A stretch of 64,000 bases of DNA from Thermosipho affectus (GCF_001990485.1 NZ_LBFC01000022.1:1-64000); one strand, 5' to 3'. Positions 41,282-52,560 are shown, numbered from the stretch's first letter. Made by a program: numbers and translations. Notes: generated by a model from the sequence alone, not told the origin.

Positions 41282-41358
41282 CTGGGCGTAGTTCAGATGG
41301 CTAGAACGCCAGAATCGGGATCTGGAGGTCGTGGGTTCAAATCCCGCCGCCCAGACCA
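41282..41358 (+). tRNA. tRNA-Pro (anticodon CGG)
   Basis: A complete 77-base cloverleaf: acceptor CTGGGCG/CGCCCAG, D stem GTTC/GAAC, anticodon stem CCAGA/TCTGG with loop ATCGGGA (anticodon CGG, G37 as usual for proline), T stem GTGGG/CCCGC with TTCAAAT loop, discriminator A and encoded CCA. C1 and A73 fit tRNA-Pro. Confidence 0.97.
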
Positions 41359-41361
41359 AAT

Positions 41362-41389
41362 ATGCCTCCTTTATAAGGAGGCATTTTTT
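41362..41389 (+). terminator. Terminator after tRNA-Pro
   Basis: Stem ATGCCTCCTT/AAGGAGGCAT followed by TTTTTTG. Confidence 0.9.
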
Positions 41390-41397
41390 GTTAAAAA

Positions 41398-41406
41398 TGA
41401 TAAAAT
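41398..41406 (+). promoter_or_regulatory. Extended -10 promoter for queD
   Basis: TGA-TAAAAT just after the tRNA terminator and 19 bases ahead of the TTG start. Confidence 0.6.
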
Positions 41407-41425
41407 AAATGTTAGGGGTGATAGT

Positions 41426-41794
41426 TTGCTTCTTGTTACAAAGGAATTTACATTTGATGCTGCACATAATTTGGTAAAGTATCATGGGAAATGTGAAAGA
41501 TTGCATGGACATACGTATAAATTGATAGTTACAGTAGCTGGTGAAAAAGACGAAGAAGGAATGGTGATTGATTTTATTGAATTGAAAAACATAGTAAAAG
41601 AAAATGTATTGAACATTTTGGATCATTCATACATTAATGATATTATTGAGCAACCAAGTGCGGAGAATATTGCAGAATGGATATGGGAAAGGTTGACAGA
41701 AAAGTTAAAGACAGATAGGTATTTTTTATATGAAGTAAAACTTTATGAAACACCTACATCTTATGTAACGTTAAGGAGGAATTTAGATGTTTAA
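41426..41794 (+). CDS. queD: 6-carboxytetrahydropterin synthase (QueD / PTPS family)
   Basis: The start is a TTG at 41426 after AGGGGTGAT; a longer in-frame reading would run through the tRNA. The 122-residue protein has the zinc histidines in FDAAHNL and LHGHTYK, the catalytic Cys in GKCERLHGH, and DHSYIND with the second active-site His. QueD makes the pterin precursor of queuosine; closely similar proteins serve other pterin routes. It overlaps the next gene by eight bases. Confidence 0.88.
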   Translation: MLLVTKEFTFDAAHNLVKYHGKCERLHGHTYKLIVTVAGEKDEEGMVIDFIELKNIVKENVLNILDHSYINDIIEQPSAENIAEWIWERLTEKLKTDRYFLYEVKLYETPTSYVTLRRNLDV

Positions 41795-42905
41795 TAAGAT
41801 ACCTGATAGAAGGGGAACTAATTCATATAAATGGGATCTTAAAAGAGAAGATATAATACCTCTTTGGGTTGCAGATATGGATTTTGAAGTTTCAGAAGAA
41901 ATAAAAGAGGCTATTTTGAAAAGGGTAAAGCATGGAGTTTTCGGATATACATTTAGACCTGATAGTTATTACAATGCTGTAATAACATGGTTTAAAGAAT
42001 ATCATGATTTTGAAATAAAAAAAGATTGGATTGTTGCTGTCCCAGGCGTTGTACCAGGTATTTCATTTGCAATACAGGCTTTTACGCTTCCGGGAGAAAA
42101 GGTTATTGTCCAGCCACCGGTATATAGACCATTCTATGAAGTGGTTGTAAACTCTGGTAGAAGAATTGTGTATAATAATTTAATCGAAAGAAACGGCTAC
42201 TATGAAATGGATTTTGAGGATTTGGAGAGAAAAATAGATAAGGATGTTAGAATGTTAATATTATGCAGTCCACATAATCCCGTTGGAAGAGTTTGGAAGA
42301 AAGAAGAGTTAGAAATGTTAGGAGAAATCTGCTTGAAAAATGATATAATTGTAGTTTCTGATGAGATTCATGCAGATATTATTTTTAATAATAAACACAG
42401 GGTCTTTTTAAGTATAGATGAAAAATTCTATAATAATACAATTGTCCTTACTTCACCAAACAAAAGTTTTAATATTGCAGGACTTCAGTCTGGAAATGCG
42501 ATAATTCCAAATAAGCTTTTAAGGAATAGGTTTGAAAGGATAATTGAATTACAGCATTTAGGACATTCCAATATTTTTTCCATTGTTGCGACGGAAGTTG
42601 CTTATACAAAGGGAAGACATTGGTTGGATAAATTATTAGATTATATTTATGAAAATGCTTTATTTGTTAAAAAATTTTTTGAGAAAGAACTAAATATAGA
42701 TGTTAATTTGCCTGAAGGAACATTTTTAATGTGGATTGATTTTAGAAGAATTCAAAATCCTCACCAAAAATTATTGAATGCAGGAGTATGGTTGAACGAT
42801 GGGGTAGAATTTGGGCCAGGTGGTGAAGGATATCAACGTATGAATATTGCTACCTCCAGAGAAATTTTGAAAGAGGCGTTGAATAGGATCAAAACTATTT
42901 TTTAA
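41787..42905 (+). CDS. PatB/MalY-type PLP enzyme (probable cystathionine beta-lyase)
   Basis: This 372-residue fold-type I PLP enzyme has RRGTNSYKWD near the N-terminus and LWVADMDFEV, both typical of PatB/MalY. CSPHNPVGRVW, VVSDEIHADI and the Schiff-base lysine in TSPNKSFNIAG follow. Members split cystathionine or cysteine S-conjugates. It overlaps the converging trkH gene by 11 bases and there is no terminator hairpin between. Confidence 0.9.
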   Translation: MFNKIPDRRGTNSYKWDLKREDIIPLWVADMDFEVSEEIKEAILKRVKHGVFGYTFRPDSYYNAVITWFKEYHDFEIKKDWIVAVPGVVPGISFAIQAFTLPGEKVIVQPPVYRPFYEVVVNSGRRIVYNNLIERNGYYEMDFEDLERKIDKDVRMLILCSPHNPVGRVWKKEELEMLGEICLKNDIIVVSDEIHADIIFNNKHRVFLSIDEKFYNNTIVLTSPNKSFNIAGLQSGNAIIPNKLLRNRFERIIELQHLGHSNIFSIVATEVAYTKGRHWLDKLLDYIYENALFVKKFFEKELNIDVNLPEGTFLMWIDFRRIQNPHQKLLNAGVWLNDGVEFGPGGEGYQRMNIATSREILKEALNRIKTIF

Positions 42906-44376
42906 TGGTTTCTTTTAGATCCACGACAAGTTTTGCGATTGCGTATATGATTACTAAGAATTCTAGTCTTCCTGTAAACATTGCTATTGTTAATGTCCAC
43001 ATTGCACCAAGTGGCATTGTTGGTTTTGTTATGCCCACGGATAAACCTACACCATTCATTGCAGATGCAAATTCAAACATGGAACTTGTTAAGTCATAGC
43101 CATAAGTGGATAATATTATACTACCTATAAAAAATGTGAAAAAATACATAGAAAATACTAAAAATATTTCTTTTATATCGTCATTTGTAATGGTATTTTT
43201 ATTTTGACCTTTCCATGCAAAAATTTTAGTAACACTTTTAGAAGGTAAAAGAAATTCTTTTATAGAATGTATTACCACTTTTATAGTTACCCAAATTCTG
43301 TACTGTTTTAATCCACCGGCAGTTGAATCCATACCACCACCTGCCATCATTAGTGAGGTTAAAATAAACATTGCAAGCCCAAAGTTAATCCACGTGGGAT
43401 TAGTTAAATCGACAGTTGAAAAACCAGTACCAGTTATTGCAGATGCTGTTTGAAATATTGATTCTCTAAATCCTTCTGAAAAACTGTTAAATATTTTTCC
43501 AAATCCATTTATGCTAATTAGAGTAGAGGTTAGGAAAATTGTTGAAAGCATAAGCCAGGGCTCTCCATTTTTGATCAAGGCTTTGAAATTTCCTTTCCAT
43601 AGTACATAATGAACACCAAACCCCGTACCACCTAAAAACATTAGAATTATTATAATTATTTCTAAAGACAAATTATTATATTCACCTATACTGCCATTTC
43701 TAACAGAGAAACCACCCGTTGCAAGTGCTGTTAGAGAATGATTAAATGCGTCGAAAAGTGGCATTCCAAAGATATCTAATAGTATGGTACCTATTATAGC
43801 GTAAGAGACGTATATCAATGAAATTATTCTAGCTGATCTTTTTATATTGGGAGCGATGTTATCAACTCTTCCTTCTGCATGGTATAAACCAAACCCCTTG
43901 GGACCTATTACTGAGCCCATCATTATAAGTGCAAAGCCTGCTCCCCCTATAAATTGCATAAAGCTTCTCCAAACTAAAATCATTTTTGAAACATTTGTGA
44001 CATCTGTAAACATAGTCAATCCAGTTGTTGTAAAACCACTGGTAGATTCAAAAACAGCTTGTGAGAAGGTTAAATGTTCAATAAGCATAAATGGTATAGA
44101 ACCGATTAGTACAACTGAAAGCCATGTAAATAGAACAATTACAGCACCTTCTCTAACAGTCACAGTTTGTTGAGAAGAAATATTTGATATTTTAAAAAGA
44201 GTATAACCCAAAATAAACGAGAAGAAAGCAGGAAATACAAATCCAAAGATATTTATCATTTCATTTGGATAGAAAAGTACCAAAAAAATGGGGAAAAGAA
44301 TAATTATTGTATAGTACATTAATATTAAACCAACGTTGTATATAATGACCTTGTATTGTTCTGATTTTTTTGGCAT
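42895..44376 (-). CDS. trkH: Potassium uptake channel subunit TrkH/KtrB family
   Basis: The 493-residue membrane protein has four pseudo-repeats, each with a selectivity-filter loop: STSGFTTTGLTMF, ALATGGFSVRNGS, ASAITGTGFSTVDL and ASAMNGVGLSVGI. The length and extra N-terminal helices fit TrkH. It imports potassium using RCK subunits encoded directly upstream on the same strand. Confidence 0.94.
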   Translation of the reverse strand: MPKKSEQYKVIIYNVGLILMYYTIIILFPIFLVLFYPNEMINIFGFVFPAFFSFILGYTLFKISNISSQQTVTVREGAVIVLFTWLSVVLIGSIPFMLIEHLTFSQAVFESTSGFTTTGLTMFTDVTNVSKMILVWRSFMQFIGGAGFALIMMGSVIGPKGFGLYHAEGRVDNIAPNIKRSARIISLIYVSYAIIGTILLDIFGMPLFDAFNHSLTALATGGFSVRNGSIGEYNNLSLEIIIIILMFLGGTGFGVHYVLWKGNFKALIKNGEPWLMLSTIFLTSTLISINGFGKIFNSFSEGFRESIFQTASAITGTGFSTVDLTNPTWINFGLAMFILTSLMMAGGGMDSTAGGLKQYRIWVTIKVVIHSIKEFLLPSKSVTKIFAWKGQNKNTITNDDIKEIFLVFSMYFFTFFIGSIILSTYGYDLTSSMFEFASAMNGVGLSVGITKPTMPLGAMWTLTIAMFTGRLEFLVIIYAIAKLVVDLKETIKK

Positions 44377-44377
44377 T

Positions 44378-45037
44378 TTATTCCTCCGTTAATATATTTA
44401 ATATTTCAGTTTGAGCAGTTGGAAGACCTACAATATAGAGTCTATCATTTGCTTTTATTTGAGTGTTACCGTGTGGAATTATAACTTCTCCTTTTCTTAG
44501 AATTCCTCCCACTACACATTCGTGTGGAAGATTTAAATCTTTTAAGTATTTTCCAACAGCTTTAGAGGTTTCAGGGATATCTACTTTCAAAAATGATAGT
44601 TTTCCTTCTTCAATTGAAAGAAATTCTTCAAGTTCTTTTCCAAAAAGAAGATTTTCTACTGCCTTTTGCAGCATGGTAGTTGTACTTACAACTGCTGTGA
44701 TTCCCAATTTTTCAAAAAGTTCTATATTGTCTGGATTGTTAACTAGAGTTACTATGTTTTTTACTCCGAATATTTTTCTGGCGTATTGGGTTATTATTAG
44801 GTTTTCTTTATCTTTGTTTGTTAAAACTACGATTATATCTTCTTCTTCTATATCAAGTTGTTCTAGTAATTTCTTTTTTGTTGCATCTCCGTGTATTACT
44901 ATTGCTTTTAAATCACGTGCAAAATCCTCACATACTTTTTGGTCTTTATTTACCAAATATGTCTTATATCCTTTACTTGAAAAGGATTTTGCCATAAAGT
45001 ATGCGATTTTTTCGCCACCTATTATGACAACTTTCAT
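44378..45037 (-). CDS. trkA: TrkA-type RCK subunit with N and C domains
   Basis: A 219-residue regulator with a Rossmann TrkA-N domain (IIGGEKIAYFMAKSF, then VIHGDATKKKLLEQLDIE) and a TrkA-C domain (VGGILRKGEVIIPHGNTQI). It gates TrkH in response to nucleotides. The first glycine-rich loop is GGEKIA rather than the usual GxGxxG, so its nucleotide site may differ from its partner. Overlaps the next upstream gene by four bases. Confidence 0.92.
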   Translation of the reverse strand: MKVVIIGGEKIAYFMAKSFSSKGYKTYLVNKDQKVCEDFARDLKAIVIHGDATKKKLLEQLDIEEEDIIVVLTNKDKENLIITQYARKIFGVKNIVTLVNNPDNIELFEKLGITAVVSTTTMLQKAVENLLFGKELEEFLSIEEGKLSFLKVDIPETSKAVGKYLKDLNLPHECVVGGILRKGEVIIPHGNTQIKANDRLYIVGLPTAQTEILNILTEE

Positions 45038-45459
45038 AGCAAATCACCAACCAATATTCGCTTTAATTCACCAATTATAAGTAGAGTTGGAGAAATAATT
45101 TCAATATCGTACTCTTGAAATAAACTTACATTATCTGGATCATAGACCCTCGTAATTATTTTTTTTGCTCCAAAATAATATTTGCACATTAAAGAAATAA
45201 GAAAATTTGTATTGTCGTCGTGAGTAAGCACCAAGACATAGTCTGCTTTGTTTATTTTGGCATTTTCAAGTACGTCTTTTTCAGTGGCATCACCCACAAT
45301 AGAAAATCCCGTGAAATCTGGTGATAAATTTTCAAATGAGCTTTCTTCCTTATCAATTACAACTACACTGTGTCCCATAGAAGATGCAATACTTGACACG
45401 TTACCGCCAACTTTACCACAGCCAATTATTACAAGGTAAAGTTCGTCAATTTTTTTCAT
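45034..45459 (-). CDS. TrkA-N only RCK subunit
   Basis: The ATG at 45459 follows GAGGAGG; 141 residues. It is a lone TrkA-N domain with a standard nucleotide loop (VIIGCGKVGGNVSSI) and VVGDATEKDVL-like VGDATEKDVLENAKI. The C-terminal TrkA-C domain is absent. Together with the 219-residue protein it suggests a hetero-octameric gating ring, as described for the paired TrkA proteins of Thermotoga maritima. Overlaps the response regulator gene by 14 bases. Confidence 0.9.
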   Translation of the reverse strand: MKKIDELYLVIIGCGKVGGNVSSIASSMGHSVVVIDKEESSFENLSPDFTGFSIVGDATEKDVLENAKINKADYVLVLTHDDNTNFLISLMCKYYFGAKKIITRVYDPDNVSLFQEYDIEIISPTLLIIGELKRILVGDLL

Positions 45460-46036
45460 TGTTTTCCTCCTCATCAAGGGCTTTTGCGGCTTTTAAATGT
45501 TTTTCGGCAAGACTAATGTTTCCCCTTTTCTTTAGTAATTCGTACATCAAATAATGTGGAATAGGCGAAGAAGGAAGTATGTAAAACATTTGTTTTATCA
45601 TTTTTTCTGCTTTGTTTAATTCTCCTAATTCTAAATATTTATTTGCATTTCTTAATGCTTTATCAAATGAATCTTTTTGCTCTTCGATTAAACTTTTTAC
45701 TTTTTTTGTTAATTCATCTTTTGTAAAAGGTTTTGAAAGAAAATCTACTTTGTCATATTTAAAAATTTCAGATAATATTTCTGGTTTTACATATGCAGAT
45801 ACAACTAAAATAGGGCACTCGTATGCGTTGTTGCGTAATTCCCTAATTAATTCCAAGCCTGATTTTCCTGGAAGTTTTAAATCGGTGATAATAAGGTCGT
45901 ACTTTACTTTATTTTCCACGATCTTTTTTAAAGCTTCCTCTACACTAATGAGTGAATCAATTTCATATTCATCTAAAAATTTCTCTATAAGCAATCTTAC
46001 ATTTCTTTCATCATCAATAATGAGTATTTTTCTCAT
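45446..46036 (-). CDS. Response regulator with a TPR-like output region
   Basis: The 196-residue protein has a receiver domain (1-120): IIDDERNVR acidic pair, phosphorylation Asp in IITDLKLPGKSG near residue 52, VVSAYV and LSKPF. The last 75 residues are helical and TPR-like (KYLELGELNKAEKMIKQM, RGNISLAEKHLKAAKAL), so output is probably by protein contact, not DNA binding. It is coupled to the Trk genes, which suggests that it tunes potassium uptake or shares their stress signal. No histidine kinase is nearby. Confidence 0.87.
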   Translation of the reverse strand: MRKILIIDDERNVRLLIEKFLDEYEIDSLISVEEALKKIVENKVKYDLIITDLKLPGKSGLELIRELRNNAYECPILVVSAYVKPEILSEIFKYDKVDFLSKPFTKDELTKKVKSLIEEQKDSFDKALRNANKYLELGELNKAEKMIKQMFYILPSSPIPHYLMYELLKKRGNISLAEKHLKAAKALDEEENNEKN

Positions 46037-46050
46037 TAGGTACCCTCCTA

Positions 46051-46080
46051 AAAAAAGAAACTAGGGGGAATCCCCCTAGC
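46051..46080 (-). terminator. Terminator after tpi
   Basis: Stem CTAGGGGG/CCCCCTAG with a three-base loop (46062-46080), followed on the minus strand by TTCTTTTTTT. The response regulator starts only 15 bases beyond, so the trk genes need read-through or an internal promoter. Confidence 0.88.
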
Positions 46081-46085
46081 TTTTA

Positions 46086-46847
46086 TTATATCACTATTTT
46101 CATTATTTTGCCAAGTTCTATGAAACTTTCTTTTAGACTTGCACCACCCACTAAACCACCATCAATATCTGGTTGTATTATTAATTTAAAGAAATTATTT
46201 GGTTTAATACTTCCACCGTACAATATTCTTATCTTTTCTGAGGCTTCATCACCGTACATTTCTTTAATCAAGTTTCTTATAAATTTGTGCACTTCTTGTG
46301 CTTGATGTGGAGTTGCAACTTTACCCGTACCAATTGCCCAAACCGGCTCATAGGCGATTATTACTTTTTCGATATCCTTAACTCCTTTTAGTCCTTTTTT
46401 TATTTGTGTTTCAATAACAGCAAATGTAAGATTATTTTCCCTTTCTTCTAATTTTTCGCCCACACAGAAGATGGGATTTAAACCAACTTCTAGGGCTTTT
46501 AATATTTTTTTGTTGATTAATTCATCGGATTCTCTAAAGATATTTCTTCTTTCGCTGTGACCTAAAATAACGTATTCTACACCAGCATCTTTAAGCATTT
46601 TCCAAGAAATTTCTCCTGTAAATGCACCTTCATCTTCAGAATACATGTTCTGAGCTGCAAGTTTTATGTTTGAATCTTTTAATATTTCATATACAGCAGG
46701 AATTGATATAAATGTTGGTGCTATTATTACATCAAATCCTTTCATTTTTGCAAACCCATTTAGTAATATAGATGCAAAATGCATGGATTCAGAAGGAGTT
46801 TTATTCATTTTCCAATTACCTGCAAGAATTAATCTTCTATTTTTTTT
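46086..46847 (-). CDS. tpiA: Triosephosphate isomerase, read by -1 frameshift from pgk
   Basis: The open frame begins after a stop at 46848-46850 and has no ATG, GTG or TTG before the essential N-terminal motif [10 protein letters not shown] (Asn and Lys of the active site). The first ATG (46808) would cut these residues off. At the pgk end there is a run of ten A (46840-46849) where a -1 shift moves ribosomes from pgk into this frame. The rest is complete: [11 protein letters not shown] with the catalytic His, [11 protein letters not shown] with the catalytic Glu and YGGSIKPNN. The product should be a PGK-TIM fusion as known in Thermotoga maritima. Confidence 0.88.
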   Translation of the reverse strand, partial: KKNRRLILAGNWKMNKTPSESMHFASILLNGFAKMKGFDVIIAPTFISIPAVYEILKDSNIKLAAQNMYSEDEGAFTGEISWKMLKDAGVEYVILGHSERRNIFRESDELINKKILKALEVGLNPIFCVGEKLEERENNLTFAVIETQIKKGLKGVKDIEKVIIAYEPVWAIGTGKVATPHQAQEVHKFIRNLIKEMYGDEASEKIRILYGGSIKPNNFFKLIIQPDIDGGLVGGASLKESFIELGKIMKIVI

Positions 46848-48037
46848 TTATTAGCTATAGCTGCAATACCAGGTAGTTCTTTTCCTTCTAGGAATTCAAG
46901 AGATGCGCCACCTCCAGTTGAGACATGTGAGACTTTATCTTTTAATTTAAATTTAGATATAGCTGCTGCACTATCACCACCACCAATAATTGTTGTTGCT
47001 CCTTTTTCAGTTTCATTTGCGATAGCAAGAGCTATTTCTTTTGTTCCATTTTCAAAGTCTTCAATTTCAAATACTCCCATAGGTCCATTCCATGCAATTG
47101 TTTTTGCATTTGCTATTTTTTCTTCAAAGAGGTTTATTGATTCTGGACCAATATCAAGGCCCATCCAACCTTCTGGAATGCCTTCATCAATCTTGAATAT
47201 TTTTTTCTCAACACCACTTTCTATTTTTTGTGCGCATACGGCATCTACGGGTAATATAAATTCTACTCCTTTTTCTTTTGCAGAATCGAGAATTTTTTTT
47301 GCAAGATCTAATTTGTCTTCTTCAACCAATGAGGAACCAACATCTTTTCCAAGCGCCTTTAAGAAAGTAAACATCATTGCTCCACCGATTAAAATCTTGT
47401 CGGCTTTGTTTAATAGATTGGTTATAACACCTATTTTGTCTGAAACTTTTGCACCACCGAGAATTACTACGTATGGTTTTTCTGGATTTGATGTTGCTTT
47501 GGAAAGAAACTTTATTTCTTTTTCCATTAAAAACCCTGCTACACTTGGGATGTATTGGGCAATGCCGACATTACTTGCATGTGCTCTATGTGCTGTTCCA
47601 AAGGCGTCATTTACGTGTATATCTGCAAGCTCAGCCCATTTTTTGGCAAGTTCTGGATCATTTTTTGTTTCACCTTTATCAAAACGGGTATTTTCAAGAA
47701 GAATAATATCTCCAGGGTTTGCATTTGCAATTGCTTTATTTACAGGTTCACCGTATAATTCTGGAACAAATATTACTTCTTTATCCAGTAGTTCACTGAG
47801 TCTTTGAGCAACAGGTTTAAGTGAAAATTCAGGTTTTCTTTCACCTTTTGGTCTTCCAAGATGTGACAAAAGAATAACTAATGCTCCATTTTCAATTGCA
47901 TATTTTATTGTAGGTAGTGCCTCTACAATTCTTGTATCATCTGTTATGATTCCATCTTTTAAAGGGACATTAAAATCTACTCTCATAATTAATTTTTTAC
48001 CATTTAAATCTAAATCCTTGATTGTCATTTTTTCCAT
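46829..48037 (-). CDS. pgk: Phosphoglycerate kinase (stand-alone form and N-terminal part of PGK-TIM)
   Basis: The ATG at 48037 follows GGGAGGG and gives 402 residues. Markers are [47 protein letters not shown] and [12 protein letters not shown], then [13 protein letters not shown]. It forms ATP from 1,3-bisphosphoglycerate. Normal translation ends KKKIED at 46829; a -1 shift on the A10 run continues into tpi. Both forms are known from Thermotoga maritima, where free PGK and PGK-TIM coexist. Confidence 0.95.
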   Translation of the reverse strand: MEKMTIKDLDLNGKKLIMRVDFNVPLKDGIITDDTRIVEALPTIKYAIENGALVILLSHLGRPKGERKPEFSLKPVAQRLSELLDKEVIFVPELYGEPVNKAIANANPGDIILLENTRFDKGETKNDPELAKKWAELADIHVNDAFGTAHRAHASNVGIAQYIPSVAGFLMEKEIKFLSKATSNPEKPYVVILGGAKVSDKIGVITNLLNKADKILIGGAMMFTFLKALGKDVGSSLVEEDKLDLAKKILDSAKEKGVEFILPVDAVCAQKIESGVEKKIFKIDEGIPEGWMGLDIGPESINLFEEKIANAKTIAWNGPMGVFEIEDFENGTKEIALAIANETEKGATTIIGGGDSAAAISKFKLKDKVSHVSTGGGASLEFLEGKELPGIAAIANKKKIED

Positions 48038-48059
48038 TGATATTTCCCTCCCTTTTAAC

Positions 48060-48083
48060 AATGGGGGCAGCTTTGCCCCCATT
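48060..48083 (-). other. Stem-loop between gap and pgk
   Basis: Perfect ten-pair stem AATGGGGGCA/TGCCCCCATT with a four-base loop, 20 bases after the gap stop. No T-tract follows on the minus strand (TTGTTAAAAG), so it is more likely a message-stabilising or processing element, or a weak attenuator, than a full terminator. Confidence 0.65.
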
Positions 48084-48103
48084 GGTATTAAAAATGGAAT
48101 AGA

Positions 48104-49910
<1,807 letters not shown>

Positions 49911-49922
49911 TGTTTTTCCTCC

Positions 49923-51242
49923 TTATATTTCAATTTTAAAAAATATACTTAGTTCTAAGATGTTTTTTTGTTCATTTGAGGGGGCAAAGTATGGTAAGCC
50001 ATTTGCATCGTTTGCATCCACTTTCTTTAAAACATTAAATATCTTTCCAATTTTGGAGTTAAATCCTAAACTAATTATATCAAATTTTTTAAGGACACTG
50101 AAATGTAAAAATACACTTTTTTCAAGTTTGGATTCGTTAAGCAAATTAAAATTTGGATCAAATGTGTCTTTGTCTGTCCAAGGATTTATTGGTGATTTTG
50201 TTCCAGAGATTACCAACTCAATTGCGGTGTTTAATTTTATTTTGTCTATGTATTCTGCTTCTATCATAAAAGCAAGATTATTTTCTCCATATTTGTATCC
50301 AATGTATATATCTTGATAATCTATGGGAAAGTTGTTAAGCTCCAACGTGTTGTAATATGTATAACCATAATAAAATGCGTTACTTGATTCATCGATGCTA
50401 GATGGTTGAAATGTGTATTTTGTTGCCCCTGCATGAAAAATCTTTAATTTTATCTTTTCAAGCATTAAAGTGCTTCCAAAAGACCAGGCTATTTTGTCTA
50501 CTGTATTGTGTTCTGGATTAAAAAACCTGTTTGCGTTAAAGTCATCTATTAAAATCTGTCCGTATAAGTTATAGTACTTACTTTTATATTTTGCAAAAAA
50601 CCCCATTAAACTGTTATCATTAAATGAATTTCCATATATGTTGTTTATTCTATAGATTTGTATAAAAAAGTTTGGTAAGGGATTGGAAAAATATTCAAAA
50701 TCAAATATTCTATGAACATATACTGCTGCTTCTTCAAATCCAAATGTAAAGTTATGGATTTTTATAGCGTAATATTTTAAATTAATGCCTTTGTCAATAA
50801 AACCATTTTTGTTGTATGTTGCTAGTATATACCTTGACTCGTATAGAAAATTAGAATCTTCATATTTTATTGATGCTTCAGGTTTTGAATGGCCGAGGGA
50901 GGATATGAATAGGGAATAAGGTGAATCTATCACGTCGTAATCTTCGAAATTTCCGAATTTGATTTTTAGATTATTTTGAGTAATTACAATGCCAGCATTT
51001 TTTATTTTTATATAATAATCCCCATAAAATTGTGGATAAAATGGGAGAAATTTCCCGTCATTTGACAATTTCATAGATGCCATGAATGAAAAATTATTGT
51101 TTGTGTAGGAAAATTCAGGTATAAAGGTATTTGAAAAGTATTTTATTCCGTTGTATAGGGAATTTTCATATGTTAGAGAAAATTTTACGGCGAATAAAAA
51201 AGCGGGAAAAGAAATAATCAAAATAAACAAAAACTTTTTCAT
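49923..51242 (-). CDS. Predicted outer-envelope beta-barrel-like protein
   Basis: The 439-residue protein has a signal peptide (MKKFLFILIISFPAFLFA) and then alternating hydrophobic, aromatic-rich strands throughout (many YxF, FxY patterns), ending with LELSIFFKIEI, a C-terminal strand typical of outer-membrane barrels. No catalytic motif was found. In Thermotogae it could be a toga barrel protein. It sits between fliI and the KDG-motif protein. Confidence 0.65.
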   Translation of the reverse strand: MKKFLFILIISFPAFLFAVKFSLTYENSLYNGIKYFSNTFIPEFSYTNNNFSFMASMKLSNDGKFLPFYPQFYGDYYIKIKNAGIVITQNNLKIKFGNFEDYDVIDSPYSLFISSLGHSKPEASIKYEDSNFLYESRYILATYNKNGFIDKGINLKYYAIKIHNFTFGFEEAAVYVHRIFDFEYFSNPLPNFFIQIYRINNIYGNSFNDNSLMGFFAKYKSKYYNLYGQILIDDFNANRFFNPEHNTVDKIAWSFGSTLMLEKIKLKIFHAGATKYTFQPSSIDESSNAFYYGYTYYNTLELNNFPIDYQDIYIGYKYGENNLAFMIEAEYIDKIKLNTAIELVISGTKSPINPWTDKDTFDPNFNLLNESKLEKSVFLHFSVLKKFDIISLGFNSKIGKIFNVLKKVDANDANGLPYFAPSNEQKNILELSIFFKIEI

Positions 51243-51255
51243 TAATTTTCCTCCC

Positions 51256-52560
51256 CTAAATTTTTTTTGCGATTGAAATCAAGTATTGTACCGTGTCTTC
51301 AAAGGACATACTTTCATCGATTGATTGTTTTAGAAATTTATTTATTTCTTCTATAAGTTCAATTGATTTGTCTATTTTAGGATTGGTACCTTTTTTATAT
51401 GCACCAACATCTATTAAATCTTTTGCGTCGTAATATGTTGCAACTAAGTCTCTAAGTTTCATAGCGGCAATCTTGTGTTCTTTAGTAACAATGTCGTTCA
51501 TTAATCTGCTCACACTCATTAATATGTCAATGGCTGGATAATGGGCTGATTCTGCAAGTTTTCTTGATAGTATTATATGACCATCTACAATTCCACGTAC
51601 TGTATCAGAAATAGGTTCATTAAAATCATCTGCTTCTACAAGTACAGTGTAAATTCCCGTAATGCTTCCCTTATCTGAATTTCCCGCTCGTTCTAAAATT
51701 TTTGGAAGACCTGCAAAAACACTAGGTGGATAACCCCTAGTTGTTGGAGGTTCTCCAGTAGCAAGGCCAACTTCTCTTTGTGCCATTGCCCACCTTGTTA
51801 AAGAATCGACCATTAAAAGGACATTATATCCTTTATCTCTAAAGTATTCTGCGATAGCAGTTGCCGTTAGTAAAGCTTTAACTCTTAAAAGAGCAGGTTG
51901 ATCCGAAGTTGAAACTATAACTATTGAGCGCTTTAATCCATCTTTTTTTAGATCTTTTTCTATGAATTCTCTTACTTCTCTTCCCCTTTCACCAATTAAC
52001 GATATTACATTTATATCTGCTGAGGTGTTTCTGGCTATCATTCCAAGGAGTGTGCTTTTTCCAACACCACTCCCTGCGAATATTCCTATTCTTTGACCAT
52101 ATCCAAGGGTTAAAAAACCGTCAATTGCTCTTATTCCAACAGATATAGGTGTTGTTATTCTCTTTCTAATCAAAGGGTTTGGAGCTTCTCTTACAATGGG
52201 GATCTTTTCTTTTGAAAAGATCTTTTTACCATCCAGTGGTCTTCCAAGGGCATCTATAACTCTTCCAAGCAACTCTTCTGAAACTGGAATACTTACATGT
52301 TGTCCCGTTCTTAGTACTTGACACCCTTTTTTTAATCCAGAGATGTCTTCAAGAGGCATCAGAATGACACCACTTTCATTGAATCCAACTACCTCCGCAT
52401 ATGCCTTTCTATATTCGGTAAGTATTTTGCATAGTTCACCAAGAAAGGCATCAGGCCCTTTTGATTCAATTGTTAGTCCCACTATTTTGTTTACTGCACC
52501 TATTTTTTGATAGGGTTCAAATTCCAATAATTTCTTTTTTAAAAATTCAAATTTATCCAT
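51256..52560 (-). CDS. fliI: Flagellar export ATPase FliI
   Basis: The ATG at 52560 after GATGAGGT gives 434 residues and overlaps the fliH stop by eight bases. Walker A is GSGVGKSTLLGMIARN; LIGERGREVREF and the signature PPSVFAGLPKILERAG and VDSLTRWAMAQREV are those of FliI/type III ATPases. It drives export of flagellar parts together with FliH. No other flagellar genes are in the window. Confidence 0.95.
   Translation of the reverse strand: MDKFEFLKKKLLEFEPYQKIGAVNKIVGLTIESKGPDAFLGELCKILTEYRKAYAEVVGFNESGVILMPLEDISGLKKGCQVLRTGQHVSIPVSEELLGRVIDALGRPLDGKKIFSKEKIPIVREAPNPLIRKRITTPISVGIRAIDGFLTLGYGQRIGIFAGSGVGKSTLLGMIARNTSADINVISLIGERGREVREFIEKDLKKDGLKRSIVIVSTSDQPALLRVKALLTATAIAEYFRDKGYNVLLMVDSLTRWAMAQREVGLATGEPPTTRGYPPSVFAGLPKILERAGNSDKGSITGIYTVLVEADDFNEPISDTVRGIVDGHIILSRKLAESAHYPAIDILMSVSRLMNDIVTKEHKIAAMKLRDLVATYYDAKDLIDVGAYKKGTNPKIDKSIELIEEINKFLKQSIDESMSFEDTVQYLISIAKKI

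Noticed and set aside
41297-41425. Longer queD reading that starts inside tRNA-Pro
   Set aside because: The first 43 codons cover the tRNA and its terminator. The TTG at 41426 has a good ribosome binding site and its own promoter.
46086-46808. tpi starting at the ATG at 46808
   Set aside because: This start would remove the active-site Asn and Lys (AGNWK), giving a dead enzyme.
47178-47807. Long open frame antisense to pgk (209 codons) and similar long antisense frames in gap, fba and trkA
   Set aside because: They mirror strong genes on the other strand and have no family motif or ribosome binding site.
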